11,391 nucleotides of DNA from Candidatus Brocadia sp. (GTDB lineage: Bacteria; Planctomycetota; Brocadiia; Brocadiales; Brocadiaceae). Numbering within the stretch: position 1 is the first letter of the stretch; every line of letters begins with the position of its first letter. Position numbers and translations under genes: made by a program. Under the pieces are notes generated by a model. The model ran no database searches. It had not been told where the DNA came from and saw only the letters and a list, made by a program, of their open reading frames with translations. Of the stretch, positions 1-6,633 are shown in pieces. Location of the stretch: assembly GCA_030837935.1 (NCBI GenBank), contig JAUQXU010000051.1, positions 1-11,391 on the forward strand. Reading direction: 5' to 3'.

Positions 1-1119
1 CAGATCGGAGACCATCACTTCAGTGCCAGATAGGAAAGGTATGCCTCGTATAATCGCACTTGCCCCGTCTACACGGATGTCGGCGCCCATCCTTCTCAAT
101 TCGGCAGCATGAATGAATCTGTCGGGAAATATCTTTTCGCTGATAATACTTTTTCCCTCTGCGATGCATAACAAGGCCATAAACTGGGCCTGCATGTCCG
201 TAGGCATGCCGGGATAAGGTAGTGTCATCAAGTCTACTGCATGATAGACATTGTTTCCTTTAACCCTGATGGAATTACCGAAAGGGGTTATTTCCACGCC
301 GATTTCCCGTAATTTATCGATTACCGAACCGAGATGTTCCGGCCTTGCATTTTCCAGGGTAATGTCCCCCCTCGTAATAGCGCCGGCAATCATGAAGGTT
401 CCCGCTTCGATCCGATCAGGAATAATTTCATAATCGACGCCATGTAATTCCTGAACACCTTCGATCGTCAGTTTGTTTTCACCAATGCCGGTAATTTTTG
501 CGCCTGCCTTGTTTAAGAAATTTGCAAGGTCCTGCACTTCCGGTTCACATGCTGCGTACTCAATTGTGGTTGTGCCTTCCGCCAATACCGCGGCTGTCAA
601 AACATTGCAAGTTCCCAGCACGGTTTTTCCTGTAAAGGAAATATTTGTTCCCTTTAGCTTGTCTGCCGAAGCGGTTATATATCCTTCCGTCGTTTCAATC
701 TGGGCGCCTAGCGCCGTAAGGCCTTTTATGTGTAAATCAATGGGGCGTTGACCAATAACACACCCACCGGGGTAGGAGACTTTTGCCCTGCGTCTTTTAC
801 TTAATAAGGGTCCTAAGACGCATATGGATGCCCTCATCTTTCTGACAAGTTCATAGGGCGCTGTAAATTTATCATTATTTTCTCCATCCCTGAATATTAT
901 CTCAATAGTTCCCTCTTCAGACTTTTTTACTTCTCCGCCAAGATTTCTCAGTATTTCCGACAGCGTCTGGATGTCGATAATGTTTGGTATCCCTTTTATC
1001 CGTGATGGGCCATGTAATAATAAGCATGCTGCCATAATGGGTAAGGCAGCGTTTTTTGCGCCGTTGATTCTCACGTTTCCTTCTAATCGGTTTTCCCCTT
1101 CAATGATGATTTTATCCAC
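1..1119 (-). CDS. murA: UDP-N-acetylglucosamine 1-carboxyvinyltransferase MurA (3' end outside window)
   Basis: MurA transfers enolpyruvate from PEP to UDP-GlcNAc in the cytoplasm, the first committed step of peptidoglycan synthesis. The visible 373 residues follow the EPSP-synthase-like fold. NGAKNA at residues 19-24 gives Lys22 and Asn23 at the same positions as E. coli. Cys120 in GGCVIGQRP corresponds to the fosfomycin-target Cys115. RGIPFLSGTEVMVSDL lies at the window edge. By comparison with the family (about 420 aa), some 45-50 C-terminal residues, including the conserved Arg near 397, are missing only because the window ends. The start is GTG, chosen because GGAGGAA lies about 7 nt upstream and the protein then begins MDKIIIEGENRLEG as in homologues. 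The gene overlaps the prmC stop by 8 nt, which suggests translational coupling. Frame and motifs are intact. The family assignment is secure. Confidence 0.95.
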   Translation of the reverse strand, partial: MDKIIIEGENRLEGNVRINGAKNAALPIMAACLLLHGPSRIKGIPNIIDIQTLSEILRNLGGEVKKSEEGTIEIIFRDGENNDKFTAPYELVRKMRASICVLGPLLSKRRRAKVSYPGGCVIGQRPIDLHIKGLTALGAQIETTEGYITASADKLKGTNISFTGKTVLGTCNVLTAAVLAEGTTTIEYAACEPEVQDLANFLNKAGAKITGIGENKLTIEGVQELHGVDYEIIPDRIEAGTFMIAGAITRGDITLENARPEHLGSVIDKLREIGVEITPFGNSIRVKGNNVYHAVDLMTLPYPGMPTDMQAQFMALLCIAEGKSIISEKIFPDRFIHAAELRRMGADIRVDGASAIIRGIPFLSGTEVMVSDL

Positions 1120-2128
1120 AAGCTTCCTCCATTTGTGCAACGATGATACGGTATATATTTTGATAGTCTTTCACAAGTTCTGGCTTTTTAAAGCGTCCCG
1201 TATTTTCTATGAACTGCGCTATCTGTTGTGCCTGCTTTTCACCGACCTCAAAAATAATAAACCCGCCTGGCCTGAGCCAGGTATTTGTATGTGTGATGAT
1301 ACGTTTGAACATATGTAAACCATCCTCCCCGCTGACAAGCGCGATATAAGGTTCGTAATCCCTCACATCCTTTTGTAGGGTACTGAATTCATCACTTGAT
1401 ACATAAGGGGGGTTTGATATGATAAAATCTATCTTTGTTTCAATTCCGTATCCTTCGAGTGGTGTAAAGATGTCTCCGCATAAGAATGTTATCTTGTTGA
1501 GTACTTCATGCCTTTGGGCATTCATCGCAGCAACAGATAATGCGTCAGGAGATATGTCTACGGCAAATACCCTGGCCTTATCAATCTTTTTTGCCAGGGC
1601 TATCGCAATGTTTCCGCTCCCCACCCCGATATCCACCATAACGATATCCTTTTCTTTGGACAGGGTTTGTGACTTTTTAATGACAGCCTCTACAACTAAT
1701 TCCGTTTCGGGGCGCGGAATCAACACGCGTTCGTCTATGTAAAAATCTAAGGACATAAACTCAGCATGATTTGTAATATATTGTAGTGGAACCTGCTGTG
1801 AGCGCCTCCGGATGGCTTTTTGGTAACTTACTGCAACAGTGTTTTCTACTGATTTGTCAGGATGTACATAGAAGGTGATGCGTTTGCAATCCAGAAGATA
1901 TGAGAGAATAACCTCCGCATCCAGACGCGGGGAATCGATGTCATGGTCGTGCAACGTCTTACTTGCCCAGGAAATGAGGTTAGATACGGTGTGTTTGTCT
2001 GGAAATGGGTATTCAGTTCTTCCATGGGCATCTTCATCCTGCGTGCTCAGAAGAGAAGGATGGCAACTTCCGTTTCGTTGTATATCAGCATGGGGCATGG
2101 GTGTATTATGTGTTTCTGTCGGCTTCAT
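1112..2128 (-). CDS. prmC: Peptide chain release factor N5-glutamine methyltransferase PrmC (HemK)
   Basis: PrmC uses SAM to methylate the glutamine of the GGQ motif in RF1 and RF2, raising termination efficiency. From the ATG at 2128 the protein has 338 residues. A helical N-terminal substrate-binding domain (around SPRLDAEVILSYLL) is followed by RPETE (139-143), the SAM-binding loop DIGVGSG (166-172) and the catalytic NPPY (239-242), which holds the target glutamine amide. The family is usually about 280 aa, so there is a non-conserved N-terminal extension of roughly 50 residues. Start choice is uncertain. No start has a convincing ribosome binding site: TTG at 2182 would add 18 residues, and ATG at 2098 would remove 10. 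Its substrate RF1 is the upstream gene, and murA overlaps its stop codon. Function is well supported; the exact N-terminus is not. Confidence 0.92.
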   Translation of the reverse strand: MKPTETHNTPMPHADIQRNGSCHPSLLSTQDEDAHGRTEYPFPDKHTVSNLISWASKTLHDHDIDSPRLDAEVILSYLLDCKRITFYVHPDKSVENTVAVSYQKAIRRRSQQVPLQYITNHAEFMSLDFYIDERVLIPRPETELVVEAVIKKSQTLSKEKDIVMVDIGVGSGNIAIALAKKIDKARVFAVDISPDALSVAAMNAQRHEVLNKITFLCGDIFTPLEGYGIETKIDFIISNPPYVSSDEFSTLQKDVRDYEPYIALVSGEDGLHMFKRIITHTNTWLRPGGFIIFEVGEKQAQQIAQFIENTGRFKKPELVKDYQNIYRIIVAQMEEACG

Positions 2129-2474
2129 TGTCTGGTTTATTATTAAAACCCTCGTAAGCTTGTATCTAAAAAAAGAGCGCAAAAAACCAATGGGTGTCTC
2201 TTTAGATAGAAGGTGGTGGATGGGGGATTAATAAGATTATCTGATCAATTTTCGTGTGAAGGAAGAAATCGGTAGTATTGATTTCTTCATTTACCTGGTA
2301 AGAGGATACTGGCATGTAAACCTGTATTTAGTTAGCGTTTATAAGAAAAACACCAAACTTAATGATAAGTACAAACTGAAAACTGGATACAGAAGAACCT
2401 TGGTTCTTTCGGTGGTTTTAGCTGTGTTACTTTGCGCAGACACAAACTACGATTACCAATATAGTGACATTTTA
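2129..2474. other. 346-nt gap between prfA and prmC, no recognised gene
   Basis: This stretch separates two genes read in the same (minus) direction. It holds no coding region I can support on either strand. The only clear structure is a short palindrome at 2393-2408: AAGAACC, TT, then GGTTCTT. It is not followed by a T-run on either strand, so it is not a good terminator. If the TTG at 2182 is the true prmC start, the gap shrinks to 292 nt. I see no convincing promoter for prmC in it. Confidence 0.5.
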
Positions 2475-3566
2475 TCAAAGGCTTGCTGCCAGTTGCTTTA
2501 ATTGTTCTTCTTTATAATAGGCCATGAGCGCTTCGATGATTTCGTCCAGATATCCCAGCATAACCTGCTCAAGATTGTGTACGGAGAAGTTTATCCGATG
2601 GTCAGTTACCCGATTTTGCGAATAGTTATACGTGCGTATCTTTTCACTGCGATCCCCAGTTCCAATCTGATCCCGGCGTATCTGGTCACGTTCGTTCCGT
2701 TTCTGTCCCTCAAATAATTCATATAATCTACTTCTTAAAATCCGCATGGCCTTTGCGCGGTTCTTGTGCTGAGATTTTTCGTCAAGGCATTTTACAACCA
2801 CCCCGGTAGGAACATGGGTAATTCTGACAGCGGAACTTGTTTTGTTAACCTTTTGCCCGCCAGGCCCGGATGCCCGGAATGTATCCACTAAAATATCATT
2901 TGGGTTGATATCAATTTCTACCTCTTCAATTTCCGGGAGTATGGCTACCGTGGCCGTTGATGTGTGAACCCTGCCGCTGGTTTCTGTCCGTGGCACCCTC
3001 TGGACACGATGAGTCCCGCTCTCGAAGCGCAGCTTTTGATATACGTTATTTCCTTCTATAGAAAAGGTTACTTCCCTGAACCCCCCTAAGTCCGTTTCGC
3101 TGCTGTCAAAAAGCTCCACTTTCCATCCCTGATTTTCTGCATATTTGGTGTACATGCGAAACAAGTCGGCCGCAAAGATGGCCGCCTCATCGCCCCCTGT
3201 CCCTGCGCGTATTTCGGCAATTACATTTTTACTGGAAATCTTATCCTCCGTAACAAACAACCCCTTGATCTCATCGAATAGAGATTCTTCCTGTTTTTCC
3301 AGGAATCCCAACTCATCCATGGCCATCTTCGCCAACTCTTTATCTTCTCCTTCTTGAGCTAAAAATCCCTCAGCTTCCTTCTTTTTCGTAAGGGTTTCTG
3401 TCAGCTGCATATATTTGTTTGCCATCTTGGAAAGACTGCCATGCTCCTTTATATAAGCCGTATAACGACTTGAATCTGCAATTACCTCAGGGTCTGATAA
3501 GAGCTTCTCTAGCTCACGATATCTTTCGTATATCTTTTCTAATTTTTTTAACAACCTATCATTCAT
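2475..3566 (-). CDS. prfA: Peptide chain release factor 1 (RF1)
   Basis: RF1 recognises UAA and UAG in the ribosomal A site and triggers peptidyl-tRNA hydrolysis. The 363-residue product has the normal family length. It carries an N-terminal helical domain (about 1-110), the GTGGDEA stretch (122-128), the anticodon-mimicking tripeptide P-R-T at 192-194 within the RVPRTETSGRVHTSTATVAILP region, and the catalytic GGQ at 236-238 in RASGPGGQKVNKTSSAVR. A PxT tripeptide rather than SPF places it in RF1, not RF2. Gln238 is the expected target of PrmC, encoded next in the operon. The ATG starts 2 nt after the rpmE stop and has only a weak ribosome binding site, consistent with coupling to rpmE translation. 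It is complete and ends in TGA. The call is very secure. Confidence 0.98.
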   Translation of the reverse strand: MNDRLLKKLEKIYERYRELEKLLSDPEVIADSSRYTAYIKEHGSLSKMANKYMQLTETLTKKKEAEGFLAQEGEDKELAKMAMDELGFLEKQEESLFDEIKGLFVTEDKISSKNVIAEIRAGTGGDEAAIFAADLFRMYTKYAENQGWKVELFDSSETDLGGFREVTFSIEGNNVYQKLRFESGTHRVQRVPRTETSGRVHTSTATVAILPEIEEVEIDINPNDILVDTFRASGPGGQKVNKTSSAVRITHVPTGVVVKCLDEKSQHKNRAKAMRILRSRLYELFEGQKRNERDQIRRDQIGTGDRSEKIRTYNYSQNRVTDHRINFSVHNLEQVMLGYLDEIIEALMAYYKEEQLKQLAASL

Positions 3567-3568
3567 TT

Positions 3569-3793
3569 TTACTTTACGGCTTCTTCGGCCTTTTGACTCT
3601 TTTTTAACCTCTTCTGGAATTTCTCAATTTGACCTGCGCTGTCCACAAACTTCTGCTTGCCTGTATAAAACGGATGGCACTTTGAGCAGATTTCTACGGA
3701 GATTTTTGGTTTTGTTGACCTTGTCTTAAACGTCTCTCCACATCCACATGCGACATGAGTTTCTATGTATTCCGGATGAATTCCCTCTTTCAT
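3569..3793 (-). CDS. rpmE: Large-subunit ribosomal protein bL31, zinc-binding form
   Basis: bL31 bridges the 50S and 30S subunits at the central protuberance. The 74-residue protein starts MKEGIHPEY and has the four zinc-ligand cysteines of the C+ form: Cys16 and Cys18 (CGC), and Cys36 and Cys39 (CSKC). These are followed by the hallmark HPFYTGKQKFVDSAGQIEKF and a Lys-rich tail. The start is fixed by an AGGGGAG Shine-Dalgarno about 6 nt before the ATG. It is the first gene of the minus-strand block and is followed 2 nt later by prfA. Presence of the zinc form says nothing about whether a zinc-free paralogue exists elsewhere. A hairpin in its leader (3815-3833) could be regulatory. Confidence 0.97.
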   Translation of the reverse strand: MKEGIHPEYIETHVACGCGETFKTRSTKPKISVEICSKCHPFYTGKQKFVDSAGQIEKFQKRLKKSQKAEEAVK

Positions 3794-3814
3794 TGCTTCT
3801 CCCCTAAATAAACA

Positions 3815-3833
3815 ATGCGTTCATAGAACGCAT
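3815..3833 (-). promoter_or_regulatory. Perfect hairpin in the rpmE leader
   Basis: On the minus-strand transcript, ATGCGTTC and GAACGCAT form an 8-bp perfect stem around a 3-nt loop. The stem ends about 15 nt before the AGGGGAG Shine-Dalgarno of rpmE. There is no U-run of terminator type after it. bL31 leaders in several phyla are known to carry autoregulatory structures, so a ribosomal-protein operator or mRNA-stabilising element is plausible. That role is inference; only the palindrome is seen. Confidence 0.5.
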
Positions 3834-3875
3834 AACAAAATAAGACAACTATTTATCTTGCCATAATATAGGGGA

Positions 3876-3904
3876 ATTTTAACAAACTGGCGGATATTCT
3901 GCAA
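3876..3904 (-). promoter_or_regulatory. Candidate sigma70-type promoter for rpmE-prfA-prmC-murA
   Basis: Reading the minus strand, TTGCAG (3904-3899) and TAAAAT (3881-3876) are separated by 17 nt. The -10 matches consensus at 5 of 6 positions and the -35 at 3 of 6. The predicted start near 3869 gives a leader of about 75 nt containing the hairpin at 3815-3833. The match is by eye in AT-rich DNA, so confidence is modest. Confidence 0.35.
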
Positions 3905-3937
3905 TAAAATTTTTTACAATAGTTTTATAAAATTCAT

Positions 3938-3965
3938 TTGAATATTTATAGTAATTAAATATAAT
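3938..3965 (+). promoter_or_regulatory. Candidate sigma70-type promoter for ffh and downstream genes
   Basis: TTGAAT (3938-3943) and a perfect TATAAT (3960-3965) are separated by 16 nt, in an AT-rich stretch of the divergent intergenic region. The predicted start near 3972 leaves about 138 nt of 5' leader before ffh. The leader includes a run of eight G (about 4056-4063) but no clear hairpin or riboswitch that I recognise. The rest of the 316-nt divergent gap (3794-4109) shows no gene. Confidence 0.4.
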
Positions 3966-4109
3966 AAAAGTTTTATATTCGTTTGGAAAATTTCACCAGG
4001 GAAATTCATTACAATCGTTTTATTCCTTCGGCAATGACAATACTGCTTCTGTCTGGGGGGGGTAAAGCGAAAGGTTTGTTACGTAATTTCGTTTTTGGAT
4101 TAGGCGTTT

Positions 4110-5462
4110 ATGTTTGAGTCAATTGCTAATAGTCTTGAGGGCGTCTTTAGTAAACTCCGCGGAAAGGGACGTCTTACAGAGTCAAATATCAAGGATGGAT
4201 TGCACGAAGTGCGTTTGGCGCTCCTTGAGGCGGATGTGAATTATAAAGTCGTTAAAGATTTCATTCAACATGTTACAGAACGCGCTGTTGGTGAAGAGGT
4301 GATCAAGAGCATTGCACCAGGGCAGCAGATTATCAAGATTGTTCACGACGAGTTGATTAAGCTGATGGGGGAATCTGATACGGCGATTCCTTTTAAGGAT
4401 GGCGAACCGACATTAATCATGTTGGTTGGGCTGCAGGGTAGTGGAAAGACCACCACTGCGGGAAAACTTGCTAAAACGATCTTTTCGAAGGGAAGAAAGC
4501 CCTTACTTGTAGCTGCAGATATACAACGACCCGCTGCGATTGAGCAGTTAAAGGTGTTGGGCCAGCAACTTACCGTGCCGGTGTATTTCGAATCGAACTC
4601 TCAGCCGGTGAAAATTTGTAAAAATGCCGTTAAGTATGCGAAGGAGAACACCCATGATGTTGTCATTGTTGATACTGCAGGAAGATTACACATTGATGAT
4701 GAACTGATGTTTGAATTAAAGGAGATCAAAGAAGAACTGGGGCCGCATCAAATTTATTTTGTTTGTGATTCAATGACGGGGCAGGATGCCGTTAACAGTG
4801 CAAAGGAATTTAACACCCAGTTAGGTTTTGATGGGGTGATATTAACCAAGCTCGATGGTGATACACGAGGTGGGGCTGCCCTCTCAATACGCGCGGTTAC
4901 CGGAAAGCCGATCAAATTTATAGGTATTGGCGAGAAGTTGGACCGGCTTGAGGAATTTCATCCGGATCGCATGGCCTCCAGGATACTGGGAATGGGTGAT
5001 GTCATATCCCTTGTAGAACGCGCTCAACAGGCTATCGATATGGAAGAAGCTCAAAAATTGAGCAAAAAGATACAAGACGATACGCTCAGTCTTAATGATT
5101 TTCTTATGCAACTCCAGCAGATTAAAAAGATGGGACCATTAAAGGAAGTCCTGGGCATGATTCCGGGTTTGGGGAATAAGATGGATGGCCTGAATGTGGA
5201 CGAAAAACAGTTGCAAAGGGTTGAAGCCATTATCAAGTCCATGACAACCGAGGAACGGGAGAGTCCGGACATCGTGAACGGAAGCAGAAGACAACGGGTG
5301 GCCAATGGAAGTGGAACAACCATCCAGGATGTCAATCAATTGCTCAAGCAGTTTAAGTCCATGAAGAAACTGATGAAACATTTCAAAGGGAACGAAAAAG
5401 GTTTAAAGAAGATGGGCATGTTATCTAAGGGGTTGCCCTTTGGTAAGGGTATGATGCGATAA
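4110..5462 (+). CDS. ffh: Signal recognition particle GTPase Ffh (SRP54)
   Basis: Ffh binds 4.5S/SRP RNA and signal sequences of nascent inner-membrane and secreted proteins, and delivers ribosomes to FtsY by a GTP-controlled cycle. The 450-residue length matches the family. An N domain (about 1-95) precedes the G domain with the P-loop GLQGSGKTT (107-115), DTAGR (188-192) and TKLDGDTRGG (246-255). The M domain (about 300-450) is rich in methionine and has the RNA-binding segment GSRRQRVANGSGTTIQDVNQ (391-410). Start ATG has a weak TTAGG-type site upstream. It heads the plus-strand block and is followed after 179 nt, including two repeat elements, by rpsP. ffh next to rpsP and trmD is a widespread order in bacteria. 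The frame is intact and no SRP RNA gene is seen nearby. Confidence 0.98.
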   Translation: MFESIANSLEGVFSKLRGKGRLTESNIKDGLHEVRLALLEADVNYKVVKDFIQHVTERAVGEEVIKSIAPGQQIIKIVHDELIKLMGESDTAIPFKDGEPTLIMLVGLQGSGKTTTAGKLAKTIFSKGRKPLLVAADIQRPAAIEQLKVLGQQLTVPVYFESNSQPVKICKNAVKYAKENTHDVVIVDTAGRLHIDDELMFELKEIKEELGPHQIYFVCDSMTGQDAVNSAKEFNTQLGFDGVILTKLDGDTRGGAALSIRAVTGKPIKFIGIGEKLDRLEEFHPDRMASRILGMGDVISLVERAQQAIDMEEAQKLSKKIQDDTLSLNDFLMQLQQIKKMGPLKEVLGMIPGLGNKMDGLNVDEKQLQRVEAIIKSMTTEERESPDIVNGSRRQRVANGSGTTIQDVNQLLKQFKSMKKLMKHFKGNEKGLKKMGMLSKGLPFGKGMMR

Positions 5463-5470
5463 TGTACGTT

Positions 5471-5490
5471 TAGGAAATTTCATTTTATTT
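5471..5490. repeat. 20-nt dispersed repeat, copy 1 (after ffh)
   Basis: TAGGAAATTTCATTTTATTT begins 8 nt after the ffh stop and is followed, after two bases, by GCGG. The same 20 nt followed by NNGCGG recurs at 8953-8972. It contains the 8-nt palindrome GAAATTTC. It is not long enough or structured enough to be an obvious terminator. It may belong to a larger intergenic repeat family, which cannot be tested from one window. Confidence 0.7.
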
Positions 5491-5519
5491 GTGCGGGTTG
5501 TAGGGTGGCACGGCATAGA

Positions 5520-5608
5520 AAATCCCCCTTAGAAAAGGGGGCAAGGGGGTTGTAAGATAGTCCAAAAAAAACACAACCCCCAGAATCCCCCTTTATTAAG
5601 GGGGACTT
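5520..5608. repeat. Large C/G-tract inverted repeat (MITE- or REP-like palindrome)
   Basis: Two arms of 34 nt (5520-5553) and 36 nt (5573-5608) are near-perfect reverse complements around a 19-nt A-rich centre. The inner 9 bp are perfect: GGGGGTTGT against ACAACCCCC. Each arm itself holds C5 and G5 blocks that can pair locally, giving a branched structure. From memory, palindromes of this AAATCCCCCTTA...GGGGGACTT type are scattered in many bacterial genomes and give spurious translations such as PLIKGDSGG. It sits inside the presumed ffh-rpsP transcript, 21 nt before the rpsP Shine-Dalgarno. No U-run follows, so it is not a standard terminator. Confidence 0.85.
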
Positions 5609-5629
5609 ACATGGAATAACTTGATTTGT

Positions 5630-5636
5630 AAGGAGG
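5630..5636 (+). promoter_or_regulatory. Strong Shine-Dalgarno fixing the rpsP start
   Basis: AAGGAGG lies 5 nt before the ATG at 5642. It decides that start over the in-frame TTG at 5621, which would add seven residues translated from the ribosome binding site itself. Confidence 0.9.
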
Positions 5637-5641
5637 AAAAA

Positions 5642-5899
5642 ATGGCGGTAAGGATTAGAATGATGAGGATGGGTCGTAAAAACAGACCATATTATAGGAT
5701 CGGTGCATTTGATGCCCACGAAGAACGGGACGGAAAGGTGATTGAGAATCTGGGCACGTATGATCCTCTGGAATCAAATAACGAAAAACAAGTTACCTTG
5801 AAAAAAGATCGGGTGGAATATTGGTTGGGTGTGGGCGCAAAGCCGACAGAATCGGTTGCCGCTGTACTGAAAAAGTTTGGTATTCCATGCAAAAAATAA
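5642..5899 (+). CDS. rpsP: Small-subunit ribosomal protein bS16
   Basis: bS16 is an assembly protein of the 30S 5' domain. The 85-residue product begins MAVRIRMMRMGRKNRPYYRI, the family signature. It continues through DGKVIENLGTYDP and ends in a segment with WLGVGAKPTESVAAVLKKFG, all typical of complete bS16. The start is fixed by an AAGGAGG ribosome binding site. trmD begins 3 nt after its stop. In many genomes rimM (the 30S maturation factor that works with bS16) lies here, but there is no room for it. Expression must pass the large palindrome at 5520-5608 if it is cotranscribed with ffh, or else start from an unseen promoter near the repeat. Confidence 0.98.
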   Translation: MAVRIRMMRMGRKNRPYYRIGAFDAHEERDGKVIENLGTYDPLESNNEKQVTLKKDRVEYWLGVGAKPTESVAAVLKKFGIPCKK

Positions 5900-5902
5900 G
5901 AC

Positions 5903-6583
5903 ATGCGTATTGATATTTTAACATTATTTCCTGAGATGTTTGAAAACATCTTGGGTCATAGCATACTAAAGATCGCCAGAGAAAAGAATCTTGTTCAGTA
6001 TAATCTTTTCAATATCCGGGAATATGCCGATAACAGGCGATGCGTGGATGACCGTCCGTACGGGGGGGGACCGGGTATGGTGATGAAGCCGGAACCTGTC
6101 TTTAATACCGTCGAAGCGATAGAACAACAAACCGATGCCCGTTCTAAAAAGATTTTGTTAACACCGCAGGGTCACCGGTTTTCTCAATCCGTTGCCAGAG
6201 AGCTGGCAAAAGAGCCTTATTTGATGCTGATATGCGGCCATTACGAAGGTTTTGATGAAAGGATTCGGACGGGGCTAAACGTGTTTGAGGTTTCTATTGG
6301 CGACTTTGTCCTTTCGGGTGGTGAGATACCGGCAATGGTGGTTATCGATACTATAGTTCGTTTGATACCGGGGGTGCTGGGTGATCTGGAGTCCGTAACG
6401 AACGAATCATTTACTGATATTTTGCTGGAGTATCCACAATATACCCGCCCATCGGAATATCGGGGTATGAAGGTGCCGGAGGTGCTGATGTCCGGCCATC
6501 ATCAGAAGATAAAAGAATGGCAAAAAGACCATGCCGTAAAAAGAACTTTAGAAAAAAGGCCGGATCTTTTCAATAAAAAGTAA
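5903..6583 (+). CDS. trmD: tRNA (guanine-N1)-methyltransferase TrmD
   Basis: TrmD methylates G37 of tRNAs carrying a G36G37 sequence, preventing +1 frameshifting. The 226-residue SPOUT protein has YGGGPGMVMKPEPV (53-66), LLTPQG (85-90), the knot segment LICGHYEGFDERI (109-121), SIGDFVLSGGEIPAMVVIDT (131-150) and LLEYPQYTRP (174-183). The catalytic aspartate of E. coli (Asp169, in EDSF) aligns by eye with Glu168 in NESF. This is a conservative change that I note but cannot judge without an alignment. The ATG is 3 nt after rpsP with only a weak ribosome binding site, so coupling is likely. rplS follows after 50 nt. Length and all other signatures indicate a functional enzyme. Confidence 0.97.
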   Translation: MRIDILTLFPEMFENILGHSILKIAREKNLVQYNLFNIREYADNRRCVDDRPYGGGPGMVMKPEPVFNTVEAIEQQTDARSKKILLTPQGHRFSQSVARELAKEPYLMLICGHYEGFDERIRTGLNVFEVSIGDFVLSGGEIPAMVVIDTIVRLIPGVLGDLESVTNESFTDILLEYPQYTRPSEYRGMKVPEVLMSGHHQKIKEWQKDHAVKRTLEKRPDLFNKK

Positions 6584-6633
6584 TTGCATTTTTTTCATGA
6601 ATTTACCAGGCTAAACTTAGGAGACAAGGACGT

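Noticed and set aside
2393..2408. AAGAACC-TT-GGTTCTT palindrome as a prfA terminator
   Set aside because: The stem is short with a 2-nt loop, and no U-run follows on the minus strand.
2256..2501. Plus-strand open frame of 81 codons in the prfA-prmC gap
   Set aside because: It starts with GTG without a ribosome binding site, overlaps the prfA 3' end on the opposite strand, and resembles no family I know. Chance openness in AT-rich DNA is the simpler reading.
3999..4034. Possible third copy of the 20-nt repeat upstream of ffh
   Set aside because: GGGAAATTCATT followed later by TTTTATTCC is only loosely similar and needs gaps. It is not distinguishable from AT-rich coincidence.
3966..4109. SRP RNA gene upstream of ffh
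   Set aside because: The GGAAGCAGCC-type apical loop and the expected long hairpin are not present on either strand.
5621..5641. Upstream TTG start for rpsP
   Set aside because: It would translate the Shine-Dalgarno itself. The ATG at 5642 gives the standard MAVRIR start.
5480..5719. Minus-strand open frame with PLIKGDSGG- and PFSKGDF-like segments
   Set aside because: These peptides are the well-known spurious translation of the C/G-tract palindrome, and the frame runs into rpsP on the other strand.
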